Assembly: GCA_016192845.1 (NCBI GenBank) | Contig: JACPTI010000118.1 | Coordinates: 17,374-81,373, forward strand | Length of the DNA: 64,000 nucleotides | Origin: Acidobacteriota bacterium | GTDB taxonomy: Bacteria > Acidobacteriota > Vicinamibacteria > Vicinamibacterales > UBA2999 | Direction: 5' to 3' | Part shown: positions 39,492 to 48,128 of the stretch, one piece after another | Position numbering within the stretch: position 1 is the first letter of the stretch | Layout of the letters: each line of letters starts with the position of its first letter | The notes under the pieces: model-generated | Seen by the model: the letters and a program-made list of their open reading frames with translations, nothing else | The model's database searches: none | What the model was told of the DNA's origin: nothing | Position numbers and translations under genes: made by a program

Positions 39492-42400
39492 ATGAAGCGG
39501 CTCATCACCTGGTCGATTGACCACCACTGGATCGTCGCGGTCCTCTCGGCGGCGCTGCTGGCTGCGGGCGCGTGGACGGCGCGCGGCATGCCGATCGACG
39601 TCTTTCCGGACCTTACGGCGCCAACCGTCACGATCCTGGCCGAAGGCCACGGCATGGCGCCGGAGGAGATCGAGGCGCTCGTCACGTTTCCGATCGAGAG
39701 CGCGATCAACGGCGCGTCGGGCGTGCGGCGCGTCCGGTCGGCGACGGCGGTCGGCATCGGCGTCATCTGGGTGGAGTTCGACTGGGGCACCGACATCTAC
39801 ATCGCCCGGCAGCTCGTCGCGGAACGCCTCGCCACAGTGGCCGCGAGGCTGCCGCCGCAGGTGGAGCCGCCGGTGCTCGCCCCGATCTCGTCGATCATGG
39901 GCGAGATCCTGTTCTTCGCGCTGTTGTCGGAGCGCGTCGATCCGCTCGACGTGCGCACGGTCGCCGACACGGTCGTGCGGCGGCGCCTGCTGGCGGTGCC
40001 CGGCGTCTCGCAGGTGACGCCGATCGGCGGCGCCGAGCGGCAGTTTCAGATCATCGCGGACCCGGACGCGCTTCGCGCGAACGACGTGTCGCTGACCGAG
40101 CTGCTCGAGGCGGCGCGCGGCGCGAGCGAGAACGCCTCCGCCGGCATCTTCGTCGAGGGGCCGCAGGAGTACGTCCTCCAGGCGGTGGGGCGCGTGCGGA
40201 CCGCCGGCGAGATTGGCGACAGCGTCGTCGCGATGCGGGGGGCGCGGTCGGTGCTCATCCGCGACGTGGCGGAGGTGCGCGAGGGCCCGGCGCTGAAGCG
40301 GGGCGAGGGATCGCGCAACGGCGCGCCGGCCGTGATCGTCGGCGTGCAGAAGCAGCCGGGCGCCAACACGATCGACGTCACCGAGCGGCTCGACCGCGAG
40401 CTCGACGCGCTCGATCGCGAGCTGCCGCAGGGGATCACCATCGACCGGCGGATCTTCCGGCAGGCCGATTTCATCCAGGTCGCGGTGAACAACGTCGTCC
40501 GCGCGCTCGTCGAGGGCGGCCTCCTCGTCGTGCTGGTGGTCGTCATGTTCCTGGCCAACGGCCGCGCGGCCGCCATCACGCTCACCGCGATGCCGCTGTC
40601 GCTGGCGGCGGCCGTGCTCGTGCTGCGTGGCTTCGGCGCCACCATCAACACGATGACGCTCGGCGGCCTCGCAATCGCCATCGGCGCGCTCGTCGACGAC
40701 GCGATTGTCGATGTGGAGAACGTGGTGAGGCGGCTGCGGGAGAACGCGGCGAGGCCGCCCGGCGAGCGCAAGCCGGCGGCCGCCGTCGTGCGCGACGCGA
40801 CGCTCGAGGTCCGCAAGTCAATCGTGTTCGCGACCGTGATCATCGTGCTGGTGTTCCTGCCGATCTTCGGTCTCTCGGGCGTCGAAGGGCGTCTGATGAC
40901 GCCGCTCGCGTTCGCGTACGTCGCGGCGCTCCTCGCCTCGCTGGCGGTCGCGATCGTCGTGACCCCGGCGCTCTGCTACACGTTCCTGCCGCGCGCCGCC
41001 GCGATCACGCACGGACGAGAGGGATGGCTGGCGCGCGCGCTCAAGGCGCGATTCGCGCGCGACCTGCCGCGCGCGCTCGGCCGTCCCGGCCTTGTCGCCG
41101 GCGTCTCGGCGGTGCTGTTCGCGGCCGCCGTGTTCGCGATGACGCGCTTCGGTACGGCGTTCCTCCCCGAGTTCTACGAGGGGAGCCTCACGATCAGCGT
41201 GAACACGCTGCCCGGCACCTCGCTCGAGACCTCGGACGAGATCGGCCGGCGCGTGGAGCGCATCCTGCTGGCGCAGCCCGAGGTCGTCGCGACCGCCCGG
41301 CGAACGGGACGGGCGGAGTTCGACGAGCACGTGCAGGGCGTCGAGGCGGCCGAAATCGACGTCGGCCTGCGCGAAGGGGAGCGGGCGCGGGCGGAGCTGC
41401 TGGCCGCGCTCCGGCAGGGGTTTGCCGGGCTGCCGGGCACCAACGTGTCGATCGGGCAGCCGATCTCGCATCGCATCGACCACATGCTCTCCGGCACGCG
41501 CGCGAACATCGCGGTGAAGATCGTCGGCGACGATCTCCTCACGCTGCGGCGCCTGGGCGAGCGCGTGCGCGAGGCGATGAGCGGGATCCCCGGCGTGGCG
41601 GACCTGACGCTCGAGCCGCAAACCAACATTCCCTTCGTCCGCTTCATCGTGAATCGCGCCGCCATCGCGCGGTACGGGCTGAAGGTCCGCGACGTGGCCG
41701 AGGCGATCGAGACGAGCCTTGCCGGCATGACGGCCGGACGCGTCTTCGATCGCGGCACGGCGTTCGATCTCGTGGTCAAGCTCGATCCGAGCGTGGCGGT
41801 CGAGTTCGAGCGCATTGCCGACCTGCCGGTGCACACGCCGGCGGGAGAGGCGGTGCCGCTGCGTCTGCTTGCGGACGTCCGCCGCGAGACGGGCGCCAAC
41901 ATGATCCTCCGCGAGAACGTCCAGCGGCGCATCGTCGTGTCCTGCAACGTGGCCGGGCGCGATCTGGGCAGCGTGGTCGAGGACATCCGCGCGGCGGTCG
42001 CGGCGCAGGTGCCGATGCCGGACGGGTACCGGGTCGAGTACGGCGGGCAGTTCGAGAGCCAGCAGAGCGCCACCGAGCGGCTGCTGGTGCTTGGCGGCGC
42101 GGTCGTTGCCGGCCTGTTCATGATTCTGGTGGGCGCTTTCGGCCGCGCGCGCGATGCGCTGCTCGTCATGCTCAACCTGCCGCTCGCGCTCATCGGCGGC
42201 GTCGCCGGCGTCTTCCTGGCCGGCGGTGTGCTGAGCGTGGCGTCGATCATCGGGTTCATCACGCTGTTCGGCATCGCCACGCGCAACGGCATCATGCTGG
42301 TGACCCACATCCATCACCTGATGGAGGAGGAAGGAGTCGCGAGCTTCCCCGAGGCGGTCGAGCGCGGCGCGCACGAGCGCCTCATCCCGATCCTGATGAC

Positions 42401-42575
42401 CGCGATGGCGGCCGGGCTGGCGCTCGTCCCGCTGGCGCTTGGCGGCGGCGAGGCGGGCAGCGAGATTCAGACGCCGATGGCGATCGTCATCCTGTGCGGC
42501 CTGACGACCTCCACGCTGCTCAACATGATCGTCGTGCCCACGCTGTACCTGAAGTACGGGCGCGCGCGCAGCTGA
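39492..42575 (+). CDS. CusA/CzcA-family heavy-metal RND pump
   Basis: 1027 aa, full length, with about twelve membrane helices. The N-terminal helix begins LITWSIDHHWIVAVLSAALL and is followed by MPIDVFPDLTAPTVTILAEG. The central helix 4 carries the proton-relay acids in GALVDDAIVDVENVVRRL. The second half repeats the pattern with TRNGIMLVTHIHHLM. The periplasmic loop has ANIAVKIVGDDLLTLRR. This HAE family exports Cu+, Ag+, Co2+, Zn2+ or Cd2+. The paired His-rich protein and CusC/CusB genes make a four-gene metal-resistance operon. Which metal is not evident. Confidence 0.9.
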   Translation: MKRLITWSIDHHWIVAVLSAALLAAGAWTARGMPIDVFPDLTAPTVTILAEGHGMAPEEIEALVTFPIESAINGASGVRRVRSATAVGIGVIWVEFDWGTDIYIARQLVAERLATVAARLPPQVEPPVLAPISSIMGEILFFALLSERVDPLDVRTVADTVVRRRLLAVPGVSQVTPIGGAERQFQIIADPDALRANDVSLTELLEAARGASENASAGIFVEGPQEYVLQAVGRVRTAGEIGDSVVAMRGARSVLIRDVAEVREGPALKRGEGSRNGAPAVIVGVQKQPGANTIDVTERLDRELDALDRELPQGITIDRRIFRQADFIQVAVNNVVRALVEGGLLVVLVVVMFLANGRAAAITLTAMPLSLAAAVLVLRGFGATINTMTLGGLAIAIGALVDDAIVDVENVVRRLRENAARPPGERKPAAAVVRDATLEVRKSIVFATVIIVLVFLPIFGLSGVEGRLMTPLAFAYVAALLASLAVAIVVTPALCYTFLPRAAAITHGREGWLARALKARFARDLPRALGRPGLVAGVSAVLFAAAVFAMTRFGTAFLPEFYEGSLTISVNTLPGTSLETSDEIGRRVERILLAQPEVVATARRTGRAEFDEHVQGVEAAEIDVGLREGERARAELLAALRQGFAGLPGTNVSIGQPISHRIDHMLSGTRANIAVKIVGDDLLTLRRLGERVREAMSGIPGVADLTLEPQTNIPFVRFIVNRAAIARYGLKVRDVAEAIETSLAGMTAGRVFDRGTAFDLVVKLDPSVAVEFERIADLPVHTPAGEAVPLRLLADVRRETGANMILRENVQRRIVVSCNVAGRDLGSVVEDIRAAVAAQVPMPDGYRVEYGGQFESQQSATERLLVLGGAVVAGLFMILVGAFGRARDALLVMLNLPLALIGGVAGVFLAGGVLSVASIIGFITLFGIATRNGIMLVTHIHHLMEEEGVASFPEAVERGAHERLIPILMTAMAAGLALVPLALGGGEAGSEIQTPMAIVILCGLTTSTLLNMIVVPTLYLKYGRARS

Positions 42576-42670
42576 GGCCCCTCGGCACCGTTTCTGAATC
42601 GCCAGGGGTCGGAGGGCCTGATGTATATGCGTCATGTTGACCGACATTCGGGCCGTCGAGGACGGGACTA

Positions 42671-42722
42671 GCGGCCGAGACGCTGAGGCCACCGAGACAA
42701 GGATATATCTCGGTGCCTCGGT
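42671..42722. repeat. CCACCGAG-type hairpin
   Basis: GGCCACCGAGACAAGG on the left and TCTCGGTGCCTCGGTGG on the right form an imperfect stem around GGATATATC. It belongs to the CCACxGAGGCAC vocabulary seen at 11745 and 58987. It lies between the RND pump and the next gene. Confidence 0.5.
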
Positions 42723-42819
42723 GGTACGTGGGCGCAGGAAAACGGCTGAGCCGGTTGACCGCCGGGCCCGCCCGCGCGTACTCTCACAGGCACAGCTTGT
42801 TTTCGGAGCCATCCCAGTC

Positions 42820-43779
42820 TTGAGAACAGCACGAACGCTCGCTCCCGTTGCCGCGCTGGCCGCGCTCATGGCGCTCGCCGCGGCGTGCGCGCCCCGGTAT
42901 GTCATCTCGCGGCCGGGCGACATTCCGCGCGCGCTCGCGCCGGCCGCCAGTCTCACTCGGAACGTCGTGCTCGTCTCGATCGACGGGCTGCGGCCGGACG
43001 CGATCGGCCGCTTTGCCGCCGCGACGCTCCAGCGGCTGATGCACGAAGGGAGCTACTCGCTGGCGGCGCGCACGATCATGCCGAGCAAGACGCTGCCGTC
43101 GCATGCGTCGATGCTCAGCGGCGAGCCGCCCGACGAGCATGGCGTCTTCTGGAACAACGTCCTCACCGCCGGCACCGATGTCGTCGAGTTCTCGACCATC
43201 TTCAGCGTCGCACGGGAGCACGGCTACCAGACGGCGGCCTTCTTCAGCAAAGCCAAGTTCGGGCCGCTGCAGCGCCCCGGCACGCTCGACTACTCGCAGG
43301 CGCCGGGTGGCTTGTTCGGCCGCTGGTCGAGCGATCGGACCCTTGCGGACGTCCGCTCGTATCTGGCGCAGCATCGTCCCAACCTGCTGTTTGTCCACCT
43401 GTCCGATCCCGATCGCGCCGGGCACAGCTCCGGGTGGATGAGCGAGGCGTACGGCCGCGCGGTGCGCGAAGCCGATGAGGCGGTCGGCCAGCTCATGCTG
43501 GCGGCTGACGCGGCGTACGGCCTGGGCAACTACTCGCTGCTCGTGACCGCCGACCATGGCGGCCACGGGTACGACCACGGGAGCGGCGATCCGCGCGACG
43601 TGACGATTCCGTGGATTGCATGGGGGCGCGGCGTCAACGCCGGCCTGCTGAAGGACGTTTCGATTGAGACGTTCGACACCGCGCCGACGGTGCTTTGGCT
43701 GCTGGGCGTCAAAGAGCCGGACAGCTGGAACGGCGACGCGGTCACCGAAGCGTTCCTGCCGTTTACCGCGACAGACTAA
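42820..43779 (+). CDS. Alkaline phosphatase/nucleotide pyrophosphatase-family lipoprotein
   Basis: 319 aa from TTG 42820. The ATG at 42634 would add 62 residues across the repeat, so a TTG is preferred and the start remains open. A lipobox (ALAAACA) follows the hydrophobic leader. Catalytic landmarks: first metal Asp in VVLVSIDGLRPDAIG, the nucleophile Thr-like residue in MPSKTLPSHASML, then FVHLSDPDRAGHSSGWMS and the metal motif TADHGGHGYDHGS. These match type I phosphodiesterase/nucleotide pyrophosphatases. Probably hydrolyses phosphodiesters in the periplasm; substrate unknown. Confidence 0.85.
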   Translation: MRTARTLAPVAALAALMALAAACAPRYVISRPGDIPRALAPAASLTRNVVLVSIDGLRPDAIGRFAAATLQRLMHEGSYSLAARTIMPSKTLPSHASMLSGEPPDEHGVFWNNVLTAGTDVVEFSTIFSVAREHGYQTAAFFSKAKFGPLQRPGTLDYSQAPGGLFGRWSSDRTLADVRSYLAQHRPNLLFVHLSDPDRAGHSSGWMSEAYGRAVREADEAVGQLMLAADAAYGLGNYSLLVTADHGGHGYDHGSGDPRDVTIPWIAWGRGVNAGLLKDVSIETFDTAPTVLWLLGVKEPDSWNGDAVTEAFLPFTATD

Positions 43780-43781
43780 TC

Positions 43782-43867
43782 AAGTCACAAGTCACAAGTC
43801 ACAAGTCACAAGTCACAAGTCGCACATCATAAATCGTTTGTGACTTGTGCCTTCTGACTCGTGACTT
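43782..43867. repeat. AAGTCAC heptamer tandem array with inverted arm
   Basis: AAGTCAC repeats five times head to tail from 43782, plus a partial sixth copy to 43822. A spacer follows, and then GTGACTTGTGCC and CTGACTCGTGACTTG, the inverted counterpart. The array is the longest member of the family also found in the adaptor gene at 37747-37817. Confidence 0.75.
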
Positions 43868-44227
43868 GCGCAATGAGCGGCTGCAGGTGCGACCAGACCG
43901 TCCTCGCAATCCGTGCGGCGCCGGCGGCGTTCGGTGCACCAGATCCGGCTGCAGCCTCTCCGGGTTCGCAACCACCCCGTCGAGCAGAAACGACACCAGC
44001 GGCACCCCGTATTTCTCCTTTCTTCGCCAGGGCTGGGAAGAGGCGGTGGAACTCCACCGTGTAGTCCCAGCCGTACAGCGGCAGCGCTTCCATTCCGCAC
44101 AGCAGCACGGCGATATTCCGCCGCTCGGTTGCGCCGCTTTCGACGGGCCTGTCGTGTTGGCAGCCGCTGTGGTCGAGCAGCCGATGGCAACAGCGGTCGC
44201 GACGGCGAGCGGCGGGAACATCCACAT
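43868..44227 (-). pseudogene. GDSL-type arylesterase, interior deleted and frame shifted
   Basis: The minus strand starts like a lipoprotein (MWMFPPLAVATAVAIGCSTT). After about 35 codons another frame reads NIAVLLCGMEALPLYGWDYT and VEFHRLFPALAKK. A shift then gives YGVPLVSFLLDGVVANPERLQPDLVH, and a third change gives NAAGAARIARTVWSHLQPLI. In order these are the last third of a GDSL arylesterase/thioesterase I (about 220 aa), but the GDSL serine region is gone. At least one deletion and two frameshifts make it non-functional. Its 3' end runs into the AAGTCAC array. Confidence 0.7.
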
Positions 44228-44354
44228 CGGTTTTCAGTCTAGCAACCGCTGGAATACGGATACTGTTGTGCTCCGGCCAGCCTGAGGGCCGGATGCCGAA
44301 GCAGTGGAAACGATCACAGAAGCTCCGCTCCTCCGGGCGCCGGGCGAATCGACG

Positions 44355-44383
44355 TTGACACGCGCCGGTCGTGGCGCTAGCTT
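44355..44383 (+). promoter_or_regulatory. Sigma-70 promoter for the TonB receptor gene
   Basis: TTGACA (44355-44360) is followed after 17 bp by TAGCTT (44378-44383), about 110 bp before the start codon. A strong ribosome site, AGGAGGTAGGTC, precedes the ATG. The rest of 44228-44493 holds no gene. Confidence 0.5.
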
Positions 44384-44493
44384 CTGCCTATCTTCCCGTC
44401 GGCGCTCGGCCGGAGCGCCCTCGTCGGCTTTTTCGTCGTTCCTTCCCCGTTCGGACGAACCTTCGGGTCGGCCAGCTCTTCAGGAGGTAGGTC

Positions 44494-47445
44494 ATGACGA
44501 GTCGGCGAATCGCGCGAGTTCTCGCGGTGTGGTCCCTTCTGCTGTTGCCGTCCGCGGCCTGGGCGCAGAGCGGCCTCAGCGGCGTGGTGAGAGATGAATC
44601 GGGCGCGGTGCTGCCCGGCGTGCAGGTCGACGCCCGGAGCCCGGTGCTTATCGAACAGGTCCGCACCGTCTATACGGACGGTCAAGGGGTCTACCGGATC
44701 ATCGACCTGCGGCCCGGGACGTACACGGTGACCTTCACCCTGGCGGGGTTCCGCACGGTCATCCGCGACGGGATCGAGCTGCCGGCGGCGTTCACCGCGA
44801 CGGTCAATGTGGAGCTCAACCTGGGCGGCGTCGAGGAATCGGTCACCGTGACCGGCGCGGCCCCGCTGGTCGACACGCAGAACGTGGTGCAGCAACTGAC
44901 GGTGTCGAGCGAGGTCCGCGATGCGATCCCGCTCCCGACCAGTTCGGCGGCGTACGTCGTGCTGATTCCCGGGGCCACGCAGGCCCCGCAGGACCGCGAT
45001 GTCGGGGGCATCCGGGGCGAGCAGGCGCAGGTGTTTGCGATCCATGGCACCAACAACAACAACCTCCGGCAGATGCGCGACGGGATGGACACGAGCTCGC
45101 TGTTCGGCGGCGGCAACCGCATCATCAGCATCAACCCGGCGACGGTCACCGAGATCATCGTCCTATCGGCGGGTGACGCGAAAGCCGAGGGCAACGGGGC
45201 GCTGGTGGACGTGGTGCCGCGGGACGGTGGCAATGAGTTCCACGGCACCTTCCAGAGCAGCTTCGGGCACAAGAATCTGCAGAGCAACAATATCGACGCG
45301 GCACTCGTGGCACGCGGGGCGCCGAACCCAGGCGACATCAAGACGCTCTACGACTGGGGCTATGGGGTCGGGGGACCGATCGCGCAGAACCGGCTGTGGT
45401 TCTACACGGCGGGCCGGCGATGGCTGACCGAAAACTACCTCCCGGGGAATTTCTACAACGCGACGCAGGGGACGCCGTTCTACACGCCGGATCCCAGTCG
45501 ACCGGCCTTCGAGAACAACTACTACTACGAGCTCAATAACCGGCTGACGTGGCAGGTGGCCGAGCGGCACAAGGTGAGCGGCACGTATGTCCGCGACCGG
45601 AGCTGCCAGTGCCACGTCGGGCAGCGGCCGGGGACGCTGGCGCCGGAAGCGTCGGGGGACAACCGATTCGAGCCGGGGTGGCGCGTGCAGAGCAAGTGGA
45701 CCATGCCCGCCACCAGTCGGCTGCTGTTCGATGCGGGCGTCTCGATGATCCGCTTCAACATCACGCGGTTTGGGACCGGCGGGGGCCCGGAGGATTTCGC
45801 GATCACTGACCTGAACCGGAACTACACCTACGGGCACCACGCGCGGTCATTTGACGGGCCGCCCTCCAACGGCGGCCAGTACATCAACCGCAATTTCAAC
45901 TTTCAGGGCAATGTCAGCTACGTGACGGGGTCGCACGCGTTCTCGACAGGCGGGCAGGTGCGCTACGCCGGGAGCGAGCTGTCTCTCTTCGTCAACCACG
46001 GGATGACGCTGGGGTTCCGGGGGACCACACCCGCGGAGGTCACGGAGTTTGCCTCCCCGTTCCTCAACGACGTGCGCCACCGGATGCTGGGGCTCTACGT
46101 CCAGGATTACTGGACCATCGATCGCCTGACGCTGAACCTGGGCCTGCGGTTCGACTACCTCAGGGCGTGGAGTCCGGAGCTCGCCATGCCAGCGGGCCCG
46201 CGCGTGCCCGCGCGCCTCGCGCCGGCGGTCGACGACGCGATCGGATGGAACGACCTGAACGTGCGGGCCGGGTTCGCCTACGACCTGTTCGGAGACAGCC
46301 GGACGGCGCTCAAGGCGGGGATCGGGCGCTACGTGCCGCAGTTGCGGTTCAACGACCAGCAGCAATATTCGTCGGCGCGCCAGGCCGCGCTTTCCACGAC
46401 CCGGACGTGGAACGACCTGAACGGGGACTTCGTCCCGCAGGACAACGAGCTCGGGCCTCGCGACAACGCGAACTTCGGGCTGCCGGTGCAAGACGTCCGG
46501 TATGCGCGGGACGTGACGCACGGGTGGGGGAACCGGCCGTTCAACTACCAGGCGTCGGTGCAGCTCGAGCACCAGCTGCTGGACAGCCTGTCGGTGGGCG
46601 TCGGATATTTCCGCACCTGGTTCGGCAACTTCCTCGTGTCCAACAACGAGGCGGTGTCGCTGGCCGATTTCAACGAGTACAGCTTCACGGTTCCGGCGGA
46701 TCCGCGGCTGCCGGGCGGCGGCGGGCAGGAAATCACGGGGCTGTTCAACCAGACGCCGGCGAGCTTCGGCCGGGTCGACCGCATCGTCGGTCCGGCGTCA
46801 GAGTTCGGGGATCAGAGCCATATGTACGACGGCGTGGACATCAGCGTTCGCGGGCGGTTTCCCAACGGCGCGCTCATCACCGGGGGCGTCTCGGTAGGTC
46901 GGACGGTGCTCGACCGCTGCGATGTGATCGCCGGCAATCCGCAGCTCCTCGTGCAGGCCGATTCGAGCGCCAATCCGACGACGCGGGCGTCGACGCTCGG
47001 GCCCAACTGCCGCCTCGAGCCGCCATGGTCGGCGCAGACGAACATCAAGCTCGCGGGCATCCTGCCGCTGCCGTACGACTTCCGGCTGAGCGCCACGTGG
47101 CAGAACCTGCCGCCGATCCCCACTGACGCGAACTTTGTGTTGGGCCCGACCGCCGCGCAGGCGGAGCTCGGCCGACGCCTCACAGGAGGCGCGGCGGACC
47201 GGACGATCCAACTGGTGAACCCGCAGTCCTACTACACGGAGCCGCGGGGGAACCAGATCGACTTCCGCGTGAGCCGCCGATTTCAGATGGGACAGGCGCG
47301 CATCGAGCCGCAGTTCAACGTCTACAACCTAACGAACGCGAACGACGTGCTCACGATGGTCACGCGGTACGGGCCGGACTGGCAGAACCGTCCGAACGTG
47401 CTGCCGGCGCGGCTCGTCAAACTGGGGCTGCAGATCGATTTTTGA
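44494..47445 (+). CDS. TonB-dependent receptor with carboxypeptidase-regulatory domain
   Basis: 983 aa with AGGAGG before ATG 44494 and a signal peptide (LLLLPSAAWAQ). An N-terminal beta domain (SGVVRDESGAVLPGVQVDARSP, TYTVTFTLAGF) precedes the plug (VEESVTVTGAAPLVDTQNVV; GDAKAEGNGALVDVVPRDGGNEFHG). The long barrel ends LPARLVKLGLQIDF with the expected terminal Phe. It is probably an OMP of the Oar-like type found in Acidobacteria that takes up large substrates or acts in adhesion; the ligand is unknown. Strong starts and full length argue for activity. Confidence 0.88.
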   Translation: MTSRRIARVLAVWSLLLLPSAAWAQSGLSGVVRDESGAVLPGVQVDARSPVLIEQVRTVYTDGQGVYRIIDLRPGTYTVTFTLAGFRTVIRDGIELPAAFTATVNVELNLGGVEESVTVTGAAPLVDTQNVVQQLTVSSEVRDAIPLPTSSAAYVVLIPGATQAPQDRDVGGIRGEQAQVFAIHGTNNNNLRQMRDGMDTSSLFGGGNRIISINPATVTEIIVLSAGDAKAEGNGALVDVVPRDGGNEFHGTFQSSFGHKNLQSNNIDAALVARGAPNPGDIKTLYDWGYGVGGPIAQNRLWFYTAGRRWLTENYLPGNFYNATQGTPFYTPDPSRPAFENNYYYELNNRLTWQVAERHKVSGTYVRDRSCQCHVGQRPGTLAPEASGDNRFEPGWRVQSKWTMPATSRLLFDAGVSMIRFNITRFGTGGGPEDFAITDLNRNYTYGHHARSFDGPPSNGGQYINRNFNFQGNVSYVTGSHAFSTGGQVRYAGSELSLFVNHGMTLGFRGTTPAEVTEFASPFLNDVRHRMLGLYVQDYWTIDRLTLNLGLRFDYLRAWSPELAMPAGPRVPARLAPAVDDAIGWNDLNVRAGFAYDLFGDSRTALKAGIGRYVPQLRFNDQQQYSSARQAALSTTRTWNDLNGDFVPQDNELGPRDNANFGLPVQDVRYARDVTHGWGNRPFNYQASVQLEHQLLDSLSVGVGYFRTWFGNFLVSNNEAVSLADFNEYSFTVPADPRLPGGGGQEITGLFNQTPASFGRVDRIVGPASEFGDQSHMYDGVDISVRGRFPNGALITGGVSVGRTVLDRCDVIAGNPQLLVQADSSANPTTRASTLGPNCRLEPPWSAQTNIKLAGILPLPYDFRLSATWQNLPPIPTDANFVLGPTAAQAELGRRLTGGAADRTIQLVNPQSYYTEPRGNQIDFRVSRRFQMGQARIEPQFNVYNLTNANDVLTMVTRYGPDWQNRPNVLPARLVKLGLQIDF

Positions 47446-47509
47446 TGTGGCCCGGGTCGAGTGACGTGGACCGGCGCTCACGCGGTGAAAACGCCCGTAT
47501 ACTGGCTCG

Positions 47510-48007
47510 ATGGATGCAACGCCGGCCCTCGTCGAAGTCGGCCGTGCCCTTCAGTCGGCCAAGCTCGACGCGGTGCTCATTGGCAACGCCGCTGCGGCGC
47601 TGCAGGGCGCTCCGGTGACGACGGTCGATTTCGACTTTTTCTTCCGCGACACGGCGCGAAACCTGGCGAAGCTCAGAACGATCGCGCGGACGCTCAAGGC
47701 GGTCGTACTGCGGCCGTACTATCCCGCGTCGGATCTGTACCGCGTCGTTCGCGACGATGATGGGCTGCAGGTGGACTTCATGGCGACCATTCACGGGCTG
47801 CGGTCATTTGACGGTGTGCGGGACCGCGCCAGTATCATTGAGATTGAAGGAATCCCGCTCCGTGTCGCATCGCTGCCCGACATCATTCGGAGCAAGAAGG
47901 CCGCGGGGCGGCCCAGGGATCGGGCGGTGTTGAACGTGCTGGAGAAAACGCTTGAAGAGACGTCGGGACCGACGAACGCACCTCGCGGCCGTCGCGCGCG
48001 AAAGTGA
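47510..48007 (+). CDS. Nucleotidyltransferase-like protein
   Basis: 165 aa. AVLIGNAAAALQGAPVTTVDFDFFFR has the hG[N/G]xA..TxDxD pattern of the MNT/AbiEii-type nucleotidyltransferase fold, with the Asp pair in VDFDFFF and another Asp in LQVDFM. The rest (IIEIEGIPLRVASLPDIIRSKKAAGRPRD) is the usual end of this family. It often belongs to type IV or unclassified toxin-antitoxin pairs. The following small gene starts within its 3' end. Confidence 0.8.
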   Translation: MDATPALVEVGRALQSAKLDAVLIGNAAAALQGAPVTTVDFDFFFRDTARNLAKLRTIARTLKAVVLRPYYPASDLYRVVRDDDGLQVDFMATIHGLRSFDGVRDRASIIEIEGIPLRVASLPDIIRSKKAAGRPRDRAVLNVLEKTLEETSGPTNAPRGRRARK

Positions 48008-48110
48008 GCGCGCGCTGCGCGACCTGATCCGGCGGTGGCAGGCGCTGACGCCGGCGCGGCGGACGAACTTTCTGCGGAAACGGGTGGGCGTGCACGGGAC
48101 CGCGCTATGA
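47952..48110 (+). CDS. 52-aa basic partner of the nucleotidyltransferase
   Basis: TTG 47952 has GGAG seven bases upstream and opens a frame of 52 residues: LKRRRDRRTHLAAVARESER, then ALRDLIRRWQALTPARRTNF and LRKRVGVHGTAL. It overlaps the end of the nucleotidyltransferase gene in another frame. The clear ribosome site, helical amphipathic pattern and defined end suggest a real gene missed because of its TTG start and length. I would expect it to be the cognate small partner, but this is inference. Confidence 0.55.
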   Translation: MKRRRDRRTHLAAVARESERALRDLIRRWQALTPARRTNFLRKRVGVHGTAL

Positions 48111-48128
48111 GAGTCTCGCTCGCGGGGG

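Noticed and set aside
39572..42640. Second long + frame within the RND pump gene
   Set aside because: Out of frame with the pump, composed of Arg/Ala/Gly runs, no recognisable domain.
43782..43822. CRISPR-like tandem repeats
   Set aside because: The AAGTCAC units are 7 bp, directly adjacent, with no spacers; no cas genes are in the window.
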